Positions 8,242 through 17,741 of a stretch of 64,000 nucleotides of DNA are shown here, piece by piece. How positions within the stretch are numbered: position 1 is the stretch's first letter; each line of letters begins with the position of its first letter. The notes beneath the pieces were generated by a model, which was given only the letters and a program-made list of their open reading frames with translations, ran no database searches and was not told the DNA's origin. The stretch is from Rubripirellula lacrimiformis (GTDB taxonomy: Bacteria > Planctomycetota > Planctomycetia > Pirellulales > Pirellulaceae), in assembly GCF_007741535.1 (NCBI RefSeq), contig NZ_CP036525.1, forward strand, positions 868,001 through 932,000. Direction: 5' to 3'. The position numbers and the translations under genes are program-made.

Positions 8242-9817
8242 AGGCTGTGAAAATTTTGTTTTCCCCAGCTTTGAGTTTCATTTTTGAAGGTGTTTTTCAA
8301 AAATGCGGGACGTGTGAATCTATTTTTGGGGTCAAAGCGGCTGACAGGCCCCTGGGACTCTCGAGCGTCTGGCCGTTTCGAGGTCTTGAGGGCTTCGAGA
8401 AGCCGCTCGAACCTCCACTTTGGTTAACTTTTCGCTGCTACAACGCATGGGTCCCCTATCAGGTTGGGTAAAAATCCTAGGCATTTGAATCGGTTGTAGT
8501 TATTCACTAGCACATGCCAAAGGGTCTGACTCAAAGCCTTTTTCGACCCACGAACCCGGTACTGGTGGAGCCCGCGGTTGCGACATTCGGCGTTGGGGAA
8601 TTCGGCCACCGAAGGGCGTTGCTTATAGATCTTTTGAGCCCCCGCTGTGCCCATCCGTTCTCGAAAGCGTTTCATCGCAGCGCTGTCTCCTGGCTTGGGG
8701 AGATGAGGATCTTTGCCTTCTTCAATTTGCTTTTGAACGCCCTTCAATACCCCGTAAACGGCTGTGCCCGAGGCGTCCATCGAGTCGATATCGGTCGCCT
8801 TGGTAAAGCCGCCATCGACCAGGTATTTCCCGGGCATAACGCCGAAAGTGCTGCAGACCGATTGATACATCGGAAGCATTTGCCCCTGATCGCTGCCCTG
8901 GTTATCGACGCTCACGCCGACGACGATTCGTGTCTCGCCATCGCTGGCGAATTGAACGTTGTAGGCCGGCCGAAAACCACCGTCGGCCATCTTCATGCGC
9001 ACCGCTTCGGGGTCGGTCATCGACGCTCGTGGAGTGGATTTGCTTTTGCGTGACCTCTTCTCCTTGCGACGCCGCTCTAGCTCTTCCAAGTTTTCTTGGG
9101 CCGCCTTGATTCGCTCGATTCGTTCCTTGGCAGCGCGCTGTTGGGCGGCCTGTTTTGCCTTGGATATTTTGGCTGCTTCTTCCTCGGTACGCTCACTGAG
9201 TTCGTTCAAGTAGTCTTCGGCCGCTGCTTGCAACCTTTGGAGTGTCGGTGCCGATCGAAATGAGCCACTGCCAGACGACGCTCGCACTCGCATTCCATCT
9301 TGTCCGATAGTTTCGAGCGTGATTAGCTTCTGGTTCAACAAGGCGGCAATCGAGTCGGCCAGCAGTTTCTCAAGCAGTTCGCTGTTCTCGCTTCGGAAGT
9401 CACTGAGCGTGTGATAGTTGACCGAGACTTTGCCACAGATCCACATGTAGTGAAAATCACGGGTGGTCAATTCAGCGACCCGGCGAGCGCTGCTGATTCC
9501 CTCTAGCGTCGCGTAAAACCATAAGGCGAAGAGAATCCGCGGATCAATCGAGTTGCGTCCCGCTTTGCCCTGTCTGGATTGAATGCGAGTGTAGAGAGGG
9601 CTCAGGTCGAGTGATTCGCAGTACTGCCACACCAATCGGATGCGATGGTCGCTGGCAACGAGTTGATCGAGCGAAAAAAACTGCATCTCGACTTGGGTGC
9701 GTTCTGGGCGGTTGGTGCGGGCCTGACCACGCTGCTGAGCATTGCTTGGAGTTTTCATTGCAGTAATTTAGCGCCAGAAAAGAAACTAGCAACCAACAAC
9801 TCATTTATTCACAGCCT
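8242..9817 (-). mobile_element. IS1182-family-like insertion sequence, 1576 bp
   Basis: The element has a single transposase gene and terminal inverted repeats AGGCTGTGAA (8242-8251) and TTCACAGCCT (9808-9817), flanked by CAGCG direct repeats. It interrupts unit 10 of repeat array 1 after the second base group of the CCCAGCGGG mini-hairpin. A 182-bp noncoding left end precedes the transposase stop. The ends are defined by the restored repeat unit, which gives good confidence in the boundaries. Confidence 0.85.
8424..9758 (-). CDS. IS1182-family transposase
   Basis: A 444-residue DDE transposase. An N-terminal DUF772-like region (QFFSLDQLVASDHRIRLVWQY, then NSIDPRILFALWFYATLEG and YHTLSDFR) is followed by a highly charged Glu/Lys/Arg coiled coil at about residues 190-245. 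The DDE core shows QDGMRVRASSGSG and KYLVDGGFTKATD. The C-terminus has the RNRGLHQYRVRG segment and ends in VNNYNRF, typical of the IS1182 family. The frame is intact with an ATG start, so the copy may be functional. It lies antisense to nothing and is wholly inside the element. Confidence 0.9.
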   Translation of the reverse strand: MKTPSNAQQRGQARTNRPERTQVEMQFFSLDQLVASDHRIRLVWQYCESLDLSPLYTRIQSRQGKAGRNSIDPRILFALWFYATLEGISSARRVAELTTRDFHYMWICGKVSVNYHTLSDFRSENSELLEKLLADSIAALLNQKLITLETIGQDGMRVRASSGSGSFRSAPTLQRLQAAAEDYLNELSERTEEEAAKISKAKQAAQQRAAKERIERIKAAQENLEELERRRKEKRSRKSKSTPRASMTDPEAVRMKMADGGFRPAYNVQFASDGETRIVVGVSVDNQGSDQGQMLPMYQSVCSTFGVMPGKYLVDGGFTKATDIDSMDASGTAVYGVLKGVQKQIEEGKDPHLPKPGDSAAMKRFRERMGTAGAQKIYKQRPSVAEFPNAECRNRGLHQYRVRGSKKALSQTLWHVLVNNYNRFKCLGFLPNLIGDPCVVAAKS

Positions 9818-11015
9818 CAGCGGGCTGCGCGTTTCCAGGATGTGGACGCACGGGGCGATGCCCACGCGGTTAAACGATTTGGTGCACGGGGCGTGTTCTC
9901 CCTGTCGTTTCACCGCGTGCCCAGCGGGCCGCGCGTTTCCAGGATGTGGACGCACGGGGCGATGCCCACGCGGTTAAACGATTTGATGCACGCGGCGTGT
10001 TCTCCTTGTCGTTTCACCGCGTGCCCACCGGACCGCGCGTTTCCAGGACGTGGGCGCACGGGGCGATGCCCGCGCGGTGAAACGAGATGACGCACGCGGC
10101 GTGTTCTCCCTGTCGTTTAACCGCGTGCCCACCGGGCCGCGCGTTTCCAGGATGTGGACGCACGGGGCGATGCCCACGCGGTGAAACGATTTGATGCACG
10201 GGGCGTGTTCTCCCTGTCGTTTAACCGCGTGCCCACCGGGCCGCGCGTTTCCAGGACGTGGACGCACGGGGCGATGCCCACGCGGTTAAACGATTGGGCG
10301 CACGCGGCGTGCTCTCCCTGTCGTTTAACCGCGTGCCCAGCGGGCCGCGCGTTTTCAGGACGTGGGCGCACGGGGCGATGCCCGCGCGGTGAAACGATTT
10401 GGCGACCGCGGCGTGCTCTCCCTGTCGTTTCACCGCGTGCCCACCGGACCGCGCGTTTCCAGGACGTGGACGCGCGGGGCGATGCCCACGCGGTGAAACG
10501 ATTTGGCGACCGCGGCGGCTCTCCCTGTCGTTCAGCCGCGTGCCCACCGGGCCGCGCGTTTTCAGGACGTGGGCGCACGGGGCGATGCCCGCGCGGTGAA
10601 ACGATTTGACGCTTGCGGCGTGCTCTCCCCTGTCGTTTCACCGCGTGCCCACCGGGCCGCGCGTTTCCAGGACGTGGACGCGCGGGGCGATGCCCACGCG
10701 GTTAAACGATTTGATGCACGGGGCGTGCTCTGCTTGTCGTTTCACCGCGTGCCCAACGGGCCGCGCGTTTCCAGGACGTGGACGCACGGGGCGATGCCCA
10801 CGCGGTTAAACGATTTGGCGCACGCGGCGTGCTCTGCTTGTCGTTTCACCGCGTGCCCAGCGGGCCGCGCGTTTCCAGGACGTGGACGCACGGGGCGATG
10901 CCCACGCGGTTAAACGATTTGGCGCACGCGGCGTGCTCTCCCTGGCGTTCAGCCGCGTGCCCAGCGGGCCGCGCGTTTTGACCCGGCGAATGCGGCGTTG
11001 CCCGCGCGGTGAAAC
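9818..11015. repeat. Cloverleaf repeat array 1, right part (rest of unit 10, units 11-21)
   Basis: Continuation of the array after the insertion. Units start at 9907, 10011, 10115, 10219, 10323, 10427, 10530, 10635, 10739, 10843 and 10947. The unit-16/17 block (10427-10634) is nearly identical to the unit-6/7 block on the other side of the IS (7807-8013), including the rare GTTCAGCCGCG arm of units 7 and 17. Unit 21 has a diverged loop and right half, as expected of an array edge. It ends 21 bp before the galT stop codon. Confidence 0.95.
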
Positions 11016-11036
11016 GAAGATTCACGCCTACGTGGG

Positions 11037-12164
11037 TTAGAAGCGGCGTGGGTTTCGCGATGCCGAGCATTTGCGTAGCGATGCGGCTGCTTCTTCGGGC
11101 AAGATTGGGTTGATCATGCAACCGCTGCCCCATTCGAAACCTGCAACCTGGCTCATCCGTGGAAAGATGTCGATGTACCAATGGAATGAATCCGACGGAT
11201 CGACGATTCCCGGCGGTTTGGTGTGCAGGCAATAGTTGTAGGCGGTGCCGGGACGCAGTTGTTCAAGCCATGTGATCACGCGGTACACCATTCGCGAAAC
11301 CGATTCGAGTTCGCGATCGCCCAAGTCTTCGAAGCATGCCTGGTGTTTCAGCGTGGTGACGCGAACCAACATGGGCAGTTGGCTGGCGAAGGGGCAGGTT
11401 GCGATCACTGTTTCGTCGCAGGCCACCACGCGTTCTTTGGCCTTCCGTTCGGCTCGAACGACGTCACATCGTAGACAGCATCCCGTGTTGGCGCGATGTC
11501 GGCCCATGTTTTCGACGACCGAGGCAACCGGCTGTGGGATGCGGTCGGTCGCGATCAGCTGGCTGTGCGAATGGCTCAGCGAAGCGCCCGCGGTACGGCC
11601 GACGTTTTTGAAGACGCTGACATACTGAACACCCGCAACATTGCGGTAGTGCCGGATGCGATCGCGATAGGCTTGAAAGATCAAGTCGATCTCGGCGATG
11701 TCCAGCTCGGTCAGTGAGTGGAAGTGTCGTGGTGATTCGACGATCACCTCGTGGCCGCCGGTGACGGCGTTGGATTGAAACAGGGCCGACGGGCGGGTGG
11801 ACGGCGCGGTGGATGTTTCGTCGATACTGTCAACGGCCGGGAACTTATTGGGGACCACGCGGACGGACCAATCTTCGTAGTCAGCGGGGCCGTCATCCGC
11901 CGAAAACAGGCGTGCTGTTTCCGGGATATGTTTGCTCCAGACCGCCGGCGGTGTCTCTGATTCATTCCCGCGACAGAACGGGCAGGCGACATCGGTCTTG
12001 ATCGTCGGGCGATGTTCGACAAATTCGTCGGGGCGCTCGGTTCGCTGGGGAGCGAAGATCGACCATTGGCCAGAAAATGGATCCAGTCTGGTTTCCGACG
12101 CGGCCGCCTGACGCTTCGCGTTCGCAGAAGGTTTGACGAGGTCAGACTGTTTGATGATGTCCAC
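11037..12164 (-). CDS. galT: Galactose-1-phosphate uridylyltransferase-like protein
   Basis: About 375 residues of the HIT-superfamily GalT group. It has RLDPFSGQWSIFAPQR and RPDEF at the N-terminus, a zinc pair CPFC, VRVVPNKFPAV, GGHEVIVESPRH and the active-site segment SLSHSHSQLIA (HxHxQ), whose middle His would carry the UMP. It would exchange UDP between glucose-1-P and galactose-1-P, or act on a related nucleotide sugar. The longer frame begins with TTG at 12230; the GTG at 12162-12164 (VDIIKQ) is preferred because GAGG lies about 10 bases upstream and the extra residues look unrelated to the family. Co-oriented with glgA, which is 142 bp upstream from this start. Confidence 0.82.
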   Translation of the reverse strand: MDIIKQSDLVKPSANAKRQAAASETRLDPFSGQWSIFAPQRTERPDEFVEHRPTIKTDVACPFCRGNESETPPAVWSKHIPETARLFSADDGPADYEDWSVRVVPNKFPAVDSIDETSTAPSTRPSALFQSNAVTGGHEVIVESPRHFHSLTELDIAEIDLIFQAYRDRIRHYRNVAGVQYVSVFKNVGRTAGASLSHSHSQLIATDRIPQPVASVVENMGRHRANTGCCLRCDVVRAERKAKERVVACDETVIATCPFASQLPMLVRVTTLKHQACFEDLGDRELESVSRMVYRVITWLEQLRPGTAYNYCLHTKPPGIVDPSDSFHWYIDIFPRMSQVAGFEWGSGCMINPILPEEAAASLRKCSASRNPRRF

Positions 12165-12306
12165 GATTCCGTGCCTCGCTAACCGAAACTTTCTTGTACC
12201 GTAGCGTCGTCGGACATCTCTGTCCGGCAATCAGTGAGGGGTCAAGACTACCGGAAAATCGCGGTCTCCGCTGCTGGAAAAGTCTGAATGAGCGGTCTTT
12301 CATCCG

Positions 12307-13812
12307 CTATCCGGGTGGTGTTCGCTTTGGCGTGACTTTAAGGGCAAGGGTGCGTCCATAAAGTTCGATGTACTCATTCGCACTCTTGGTCCAAGACCAG
12401 TCCTGTTGCATCCCCGTGGCGACCAATCGGGCCCATCGTTGCGGATCGTGATACCGCATTCGCAGCGCCCGGCCGACCGCTTCGTCCAGTCCCGCCGGGT
12501 CGTTGGACGACAGATAGAAACCCGTCGCGGTGCCGTCGGCGATCGTGGTTTCGTTGCAATCGACGACGGTATTGGCCAAACCGCCGGTCGGTGTCACCAC
12601 TGGCACGCTGCCGTACCGAAGACTGTACAGTTGGTTCAGCCCGCACGGTTCATAGTGGCTAGGCATCAGGAACAGGTCGCTGCTGGCTTCGATCTGGTGT
12701 GCCAGTTTGTCGCTAAATCCGATGTGCAGCGCGAATTGATTCGGGTGCGCCTTGGCCAGTTCACGCAGTTCGCTTTCATAGCGGGCGTCACCGCTGCCCA
12801 GCACGATCCACTGGGTCGGCCGCTGCTCGCTAAGGTGAGTGCGAATCAGCGGCACGATCGAATCCCATCCCTTTTGGCTGGCCAGCCGGCCCACAAGACC
12901 GATCATGGGGACTTCGTCGCTGGCGTCCAACCCGAAACTCTTTTGCAGCACACGCTTGTTCTGTGTTTTGCCCGATTGCCAGTTGGTGACGTCATAGTTG
13001 ACCGGCAGGTTGGGATCCGTTGCGGGGTCCCAAATGTCCATGTCGATTCCATTGGTGATGCCCACCAATCGATCGGAGACTGATTCCAGGACGCCTTCGA
13101 GTCCGCATCCATGTTCTTGGGTTCGGATCTCTTCGGCATAGCGGGGGCTGACGGTCGTGATGACGTCGGACGATGCGATGCCCGTCTTCAAAAAGTTCAA
13201 TTGGTTATAGAACTCGCACTCGTTGGCATTGAAATGGCTCCAGTTCAACCCTGTCCAATGAAACGATTCGCGTGGAAAGGAACCCTGGTAAGCCAAGTTG
13301 TGGATCGTCAATACCGTGGCCGCTTTGCGCAGCGATTCGGGCAGGTTGGGATCGGACTTTAGGATCGAAGGGATCAGGCCCGTTTGCCAATCGTTGCAGT
13401 GAACGATGTCGACGGACCAACCGATCCTTGCCATCGCCATGATCGCGGCCCGACAGAAGAACGAGAAACGTTCGTCGTTGTCGGCGTAGTCACCATGCGA
13501 CGTGCCGTACAAAGCATCGCGATCAAAGTACTGCGGTTGATCGATAAACCACACCGGTGTGTCGCCATCGGGAAGAGTGCTTTTCAGCAGCCGGCAACCG
13601 ACCAGCTTTTCGCGGCTCATGGGCACCGCAAAACTGATGTCCGTCGATTCGATCGGGATCCCGCTGCGGCGGATACTTCGAAACGCAGGCATGATGACCG
13701 CCGCCCGATTGCCAGCGGCAGCCACACGCGACGGCAGAGTGCCACAGACGTCCGCCAAGCCACCGGTTTTGGCGAATGGCACGGCTTCAGTCGTCAGGTA
13801 GACAATATTCAA
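12307..13812 (-). CDS. glgA: Glycogen/starch synthase (GT5)
   Basis: A 501-residue GT5 glycogen synthase that elongates alpha-1,4-glucan from an ADP- or UDP-glucose donor. The N-terminus has the nucleotide-binding KTGGLADV motif, then VHCNDWQTGLIP, TIHNLAYQG and ITNGID; the C-terminal domain has VGRLASQKGWD, MPSHYEPCGLNQLYS and PTGGLANTV. The family N-terminus (NIVYLTTEAVPFAKTGG) begins directly at the TTG at 13810-13812 and no upstream ATG or GTG is better placed, so a TTG start is likely. Branching enzyme and ADP-glucose pyrophosphorylase are not in the window. Confidence 0.93.
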   Translation of the reverse strand: MNIVYLTTEAVPFAKTGGLADVCGTLPSRVAAAGNRAAVIMPAFRSIRRSGIPIESTDISFAVPMSREKLVGCRLLKSTLPDGDTPVWFIDQPQYFDRDALYGTSHGDYADNDERFSFFCRAAIMAMARIGWSVDIVHCNDWQTGLIPSILKSDPNLPESLRKAATVLTIHNLAYQGSFPRESFHWTGLNWSHFNANECEFYNQLNFLKTGIASSDVITTVSPRYAEEIRTQEHGCGLEGVLESVSDRLVGITNGIDMDIWDPATDPNLPVNYDVTNWQSGKTQNKRVLQKSFGLDASDEVPMIGLVGRLASQKGWDSIVPLIRTHLSEQRPTQWIVLGSGDARYESELRELAKAHPNQFALHIGFSDKLAHQIEASSDLFLMPSHYEPCGLNQLYSLRYGSVPVVTPTGGLANTVVDCNETTIADGTATGFYLSSNDPAGLDEAVGRALRMRYHDPQRWARLVATGMQQDWSWTKSANEYIELYGRTLALKVTPKRTPPG

Positions 13813-14200
13813 TGTTTCACTCGCGTGGACGTTTCAATGGATGCAGATCATGGCGGGCAGCCCGACCGGGACCGGCCGGTTTGCGATTCTTCCGTCTGGC
13901 CGATCGTCGCGCCGGATCGGTGGCGACCTTTTCTACTTAACCGTGACACAGATTAGATGGAAAAGCGAACGGGTCTATCCCTATCGCGATGCACACCGGC
14001 GACCGGTGCCGACGCAATCGGTACAATCGTATTCGTCTAACATCATGATCGAAGAAACCGACCGGCGTGGCAGGTTGGCCGATGGGGGGACGCGGTGGAT
14101 CCATCGCTGTTGTTGACGTCGGCGAGATTTCCGGGATCGACTATTATGGCGATGCAGCGGCTAGTGGTCATTTCTTCTCCTTTTTTCCTGTTCTTGCGGC
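13813..14200. other. Divergent intergenic region glgA / pseudokinase
   Basis: 388 bp between divergent genes, so it should hold both promoters. No convincing -35/-10 pair, operator palindrome or RNA structure was recognised. Short open frames here lack codon patterns or motifs. Confidence 0.4.
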
Positions 14201-17200
14201 ATGTCGATCGGACTTAGCGAATTTTGGACAAGACTCGTACAGGAGGGCTTCCTGGACGCCGCTGGATGCCGGAACCTGGCCGGAGACTTCGCCAACGACC
14301 ACGACGGCACGCCAGCGGAGACAGCGGTCGAGTTGGCCAGTTATATGGTCAAGGTCCAACAGTTGACCCGTTTTCAGGCAAAGTCCCTGTTGTCCGATCC
14401 GCCCGGCCCGCTGCGGATTGGTGACTTTCGAATCCGATCCGACCAGTCGCCATCGCCGCTGACTCGGTGGGTCGAGGTGTCACCGATCGGTCCCGATTCC
14501 GCTGATTCTCGATCCGGCCAAAATGCACCCTCCGGATTCCTGCTGCGAACGACCCCCGAGAACCCTTGGTTGGACGCTCACCGGCGCATCCAACATCCCG
14601 CCTTGCAGCCGATCGAAGTCCATCCGGCGGACCCCTACGTCGCCGTCTACAGCCCGCTGCCTGCGGGCCAGTCGCTCGCCGAACAGATCCGCGCCGGTGG
14701 TCTGCCTTGGAACGCCAGGCGTGTTTGCCAAGTGGGCATCGAGATCGCAGACGGTTTGGCGGCCATGCATGCCCCGTCGTTGGTCCATGGTGGCGTGCGA
14801 GCCGATCGAGTTTGGATTGGAAACGATGGCCGTGCCCTGTTGCTGCGAGATCCGGCTGGCCCGCCGGTGACCGGGTTGGGCGATGCATCGTCCCAATGGC
14901 TGGACACGGACGATACACCCCAGTCCTACGTGGCCCCTGAAATCACATCGGGATCAGGTCAATGCACCGGAGCCAGCGATATTTATAGTTTGGGTTGTCT
15001 GCTGTACCGGTTGGCGTCGGGGGAATGTCCCTTCGACGGCGGCGACGTCCAGGCAACGTTGCAGATGCATCAATCCTATTCGCCGCCCAAGTTGGTCGAG
15101 GCGATCCAGCAAGGTGAACACGGCGATCCGCTGTACCGGATCATGGCCTACTTGATGGCCAAGGATCCGGCTGCCCGATTCGCAAGTGCCGATCAGGTTG
15201 CTGCCGCACTGCGCGCGGTGCTGCCGACCTTGGATCCCGATCCTGGTCCCGCGCCGGCGGCCACCACCGTCGAACCGAACACAGCCAAACTGCCGGCTGT
15301 CAAATCGAACCCCAGCAAGCCGCAATCATCGCCACCGAAGTCCAAGCCGGACCTGCCCGGGAAAAATGCGACCGCACCGACAAAGTCGCGCAAAGATATC
15401 GCGTCCAAAGATTCGGGGGCCGCAGGGAAACCAAAGAAGCCGCAGGACACCGGCAAACCAGACGGAAATGCAAAGACGCGGCAAGCTGGCGACGCAAAAC
15501 CCGCCACGGCGAGTCCAGCATCCCCTGTCAGAACGCCCGCGAAAGACTCGGTCAAAGACAACGCCAAGGCGACAGCGAAGAAATCTGCCAAGATCGCCGC
15601 TGGGGTGGCGGCGTCAGAGTCTGGTCCAACAGACGCCGCGATTCCAGCCACCGCTGATGTCCCGTCCGACGATTCGAAACAGGTGTCTGCACCGGAAACG
15701 GCTGGTCGACCCGATCAAACTGTCGCACCTGCGGATGATCCGGTTGGGTCGGCCATCGCTGATTCAGGTCAGGCTAGCGATGCGGCACCGATGCGGACGG
15801 TGCGCCGGCGACGCAAGAAGAAGAGCAAGGCGCCGTTGGTGCTGACCGGTTTGACAGTCATCGTGCTGATGCTGTTTGTCGCCTTGTTGGTGACCGATCC
15901 CAGCCCACCGGTGGCCAAAAAACGCCAGCGTCCCACGATTCCCGCCGTCATCCCTTCGGTTTCCAATCGGTCGACGATGCTTTCCGACGAACCGGATCCT
16001 GGCCGTTCGTCCCCCGCTTCGCCGGTGGGCGGTTCGCAGGAGGAATCTGCTGACCCAGCCTATCAGTTGGTCGACGACGACCGCCTGTTGTTTGCGTCAC
16101 CTTATCCGCCGGGATCGGACCAGGCCCCATTGGAACTGCTGCCGCCTGGGCCTGCCGCGATCGTGTCGGTCCGATTGGCGTCGCTGCGTGAATCGAATGG
16201 GGGCAAACAGTTGATGGCGACGTTGGCTCCCGAAATCAATGCCCTGATCGACGCAGCAGTCGCTCGTGCCAAGGTGCCGGTTGATTGGATTGATCGCTGC
16301 ACCGTCGGTTTGTTTCCGGGCCAGCAGGGCGTTCCCGATTGGTCGTTGGCGATTGAATTGACCGCACCGCAGCCGATGGACGATTTGGTCGATCGTTGGA
16401 AGGTGTCGGCAGCCCAGACGCGGGATGGGACGACGGTCTATGCAGGCGATGCTGTGGGCGCCGATGCATTCTTTGTGAACCCATTGGAAGTCGAAAGCAA
16501 ATCGGTGACGCGATTTGCCGTCGGCGGGCTGGATCGGATCACCGAAGTGGCATCGATCGATGGCGAACCGATTCCGCTGGCTCGATCGCTGCAGTCCCTG
16601 TGGAAGGGATCCAGCGCCGACGCCGATCTGGTGGCCCTGGTCACGCCGAATTTTCTGTTCGCCGATGGCAGGGCGATGCTGGATCAATCGGCACCTCAGT
16701 TGGTTCAGTCGATCAAGTCTGTTTTGATTCCAGATGTCTCTGCAGTCTTGCTCGTGATGGATTCGGTGGACGAACAAGTGTTTGCCGAATTACGTCTGAC
16801 CCCCAGCGGAGGCATCAGCGAGGCGACGTTGATGCGTAACCTTCGCGATTCGATCAACCAGTGGCCGCAGTGGGCGGATCAATTTGTCATCGATGCGGTG
16901 CCGGATCCGTCATGGCGTCTGTTGGCGTCGCGGTTGCCGATGATGATGCGTTACGTGTCGGATAGGTTTCGATTCGGGATTTCGAACAACGTGATCGTCG
17001 CGAACACTTATGTACCTGCATCGCCGCTGTCACAGGTCGCACTGGCAACTCTGTTGGCCGCCAATACTCCGTTGTCGGCACCCACCGTGGCGACCACGCC
17101 GCAGGAAGCACTTTCGATCGACCAGATGTTGGATCGAAAGATGTCTGTGTCGTTCGATCAAGAGTCGTTGGAGTTCGCCATCGACGTGATCGTGGCGGAG

Positions 17201-17524
17201 TACGCACGGTCGCTGCCGGAGGGATCCCAATTGCCGCCGGTTCGAATCGTTGGTGGGGATTTGCAGAAAGCTGGGATCACCCAGAATCAACAGGTCCGCA
17301 AATTTGCCAAGTCGGATCTTCCACTGCGCACGGTGTTGACCGATTTGGTGTTGGGGGCGAACCCTGACAAAACGGCTACCGGCCCGGATGATCCGAAACA
17401 GGCTCTCATTTGGGTGGTTCACTCGGACCCGGATGCCGCCGAGAAGACCGAAATCCTGGTCACGACGCGAGCGGCGGCCGAGGGGAAATACGAATTGCCC
17501 ACGGAATTCGTCGCCAAGCCATAG
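14201..17524 (+). CDS. Membrane-anchored protein with Ser/Thr pseudokinase domain
   Basis: A 1107-residue protein. Residues about 120-330 have a Hanks-type kinase fold, with IEIADGLAAMHAPSLVHGG, SYVAPEI (APE), SDIYSLGCLLYRLASGECPF and AKDPAARFASADQVAAAL. The catalytic loop HRDLKPxN is replaced by HGGVRADR (about 196-203) and DFG by DPA, so catalytic Asp and Mg-binding Asn are lost: a pseudokinase. An Ala/Lys/Pro/Ser linker (about 345-540) leads to a basic stretch RRRRKKKSK and one membrane helix (about 545-566). The 540-residue C-terminal part is probably outside the cytoplasm and is unrecognised. It may be a receptor-like scaffold. The start ATG has no strong ribosome site. Confidence 0.8.
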   Translation: MSIGLSEFWTRLVQEGFLDAAGCRNLAGDFANDHDGTPAETAVELASYMVKVQQLTRFQAKSLLSDPPGPLRIGDFRIRSDQSPSPLTRWVEVSPIGPDSADSRSGQNAPSGFLLRTTPENPWLDAHRRIQHPALQPIEVHPADPYVAVYSPLPAGQSLAEQIRAGGLPWNARRVCQVGIEIADGLAAMHAPSLVHGGVRADRVWIGNDGRALLLRDPAGPPVTGLGDASSQWLDTDDTPQSYVAPEITSGSGQCTGASDIYSLGCLLYRLASGECPFDGGDVQATLQMHQSYSPPKLVEAIQQGEHGDPLYRIMAYLMAKDPAARFASADQVAAALRAVLPTLDPDPGPAPAATTVEPNTAKLPAVKSNPSKPQSSPPKSKPDLPGKNATAPTKSRKDIASKDSGAAGKPKKPQDTGKPDGNAKTRQAGDAKPATASPASPVRTPAKDSVKDNAKATAKKSAKIAAGVAASESGPTDAAIPATADVPSDDSKQVSAPETAGRPDQTVAPADDPVGSAIADSGQASDAAPMRTVRRRRKKKSKAPLVLTGLTVIVLMLFVALLVTDPSPPVAKKRQRPTIPAVIPSVSNRSTMLSDEPDPGRSSPASPVGGSQEESADPAYQLVDDDRLLFASPYPPGSDQAPLELLPPGPAAIVSVRLASLRESNGGKQLMATLAPEINALIDAAVARAKVPVDWIDRCTVGLFPGQQGVPDWSLAIELTAPQPMDDLVDRWKVSAAQTRDGTTVYAGDAVGADAFFVNPLEVESKSVTRFAVGGLDRITEVASIDGEPIPLARSLQSLWKGSSADADLVALVTPNFLFADGRAMLDQSAPQLVQSIKSVLIPDVSAVLLVMDSVDEQVFAELRLTPSGGISEATLMRNLRDSINQWPQWADQFVIDAVPDPSWRLLASRLPMMMRYVSDRFRFGISNNVIVANTYVPASPLSQVALATLLAANTPLSAPTVATTPQEALSIDQMLDRKMSVSFDQESLEFAIDVIVAEYARSLPEGSQLPPVRIVGGDLQKAGITQNQQVRKFAKSDLPLRTVLTDLVLGANPDKTATGPDDPKQALIWVVHSDPDAAEKTEILVTTRAAAEGKYELPTEFVAKP

Positions 17525-17741
17525 GTGTGGATTCTTCGGCGCGGTGACTCGGTTTTCCATTTCGATCGAATCGATACGCTGCTGATCCCCGCCCCTTGAT
17601 TGTGTCAGCGGGGCAGACGGATGCAAATCAGTTCAGGGTTTGTCTTCAACATTGGGACGTCCAAGACTAGACTTGGGCGCTGTTGAGGGCGGTCGCTGGG
17701 CATCGTTGCATCCTTTTAGATACCAGAACGAGATTTGATTC

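Noticed and set aside
7290-11015. Many open frames of 60-170 codons through the repeat arrays (peptides with HAVKR, RGAMPTRLN, FNRVP and similar)
   Set aside because: They are by-products of GC-rich repeats lacking stops in several frames on both strands. The 102-104-bp period shifts frame at each unit, there are no ribosome sites, and the same peptides appear in all three arrays.
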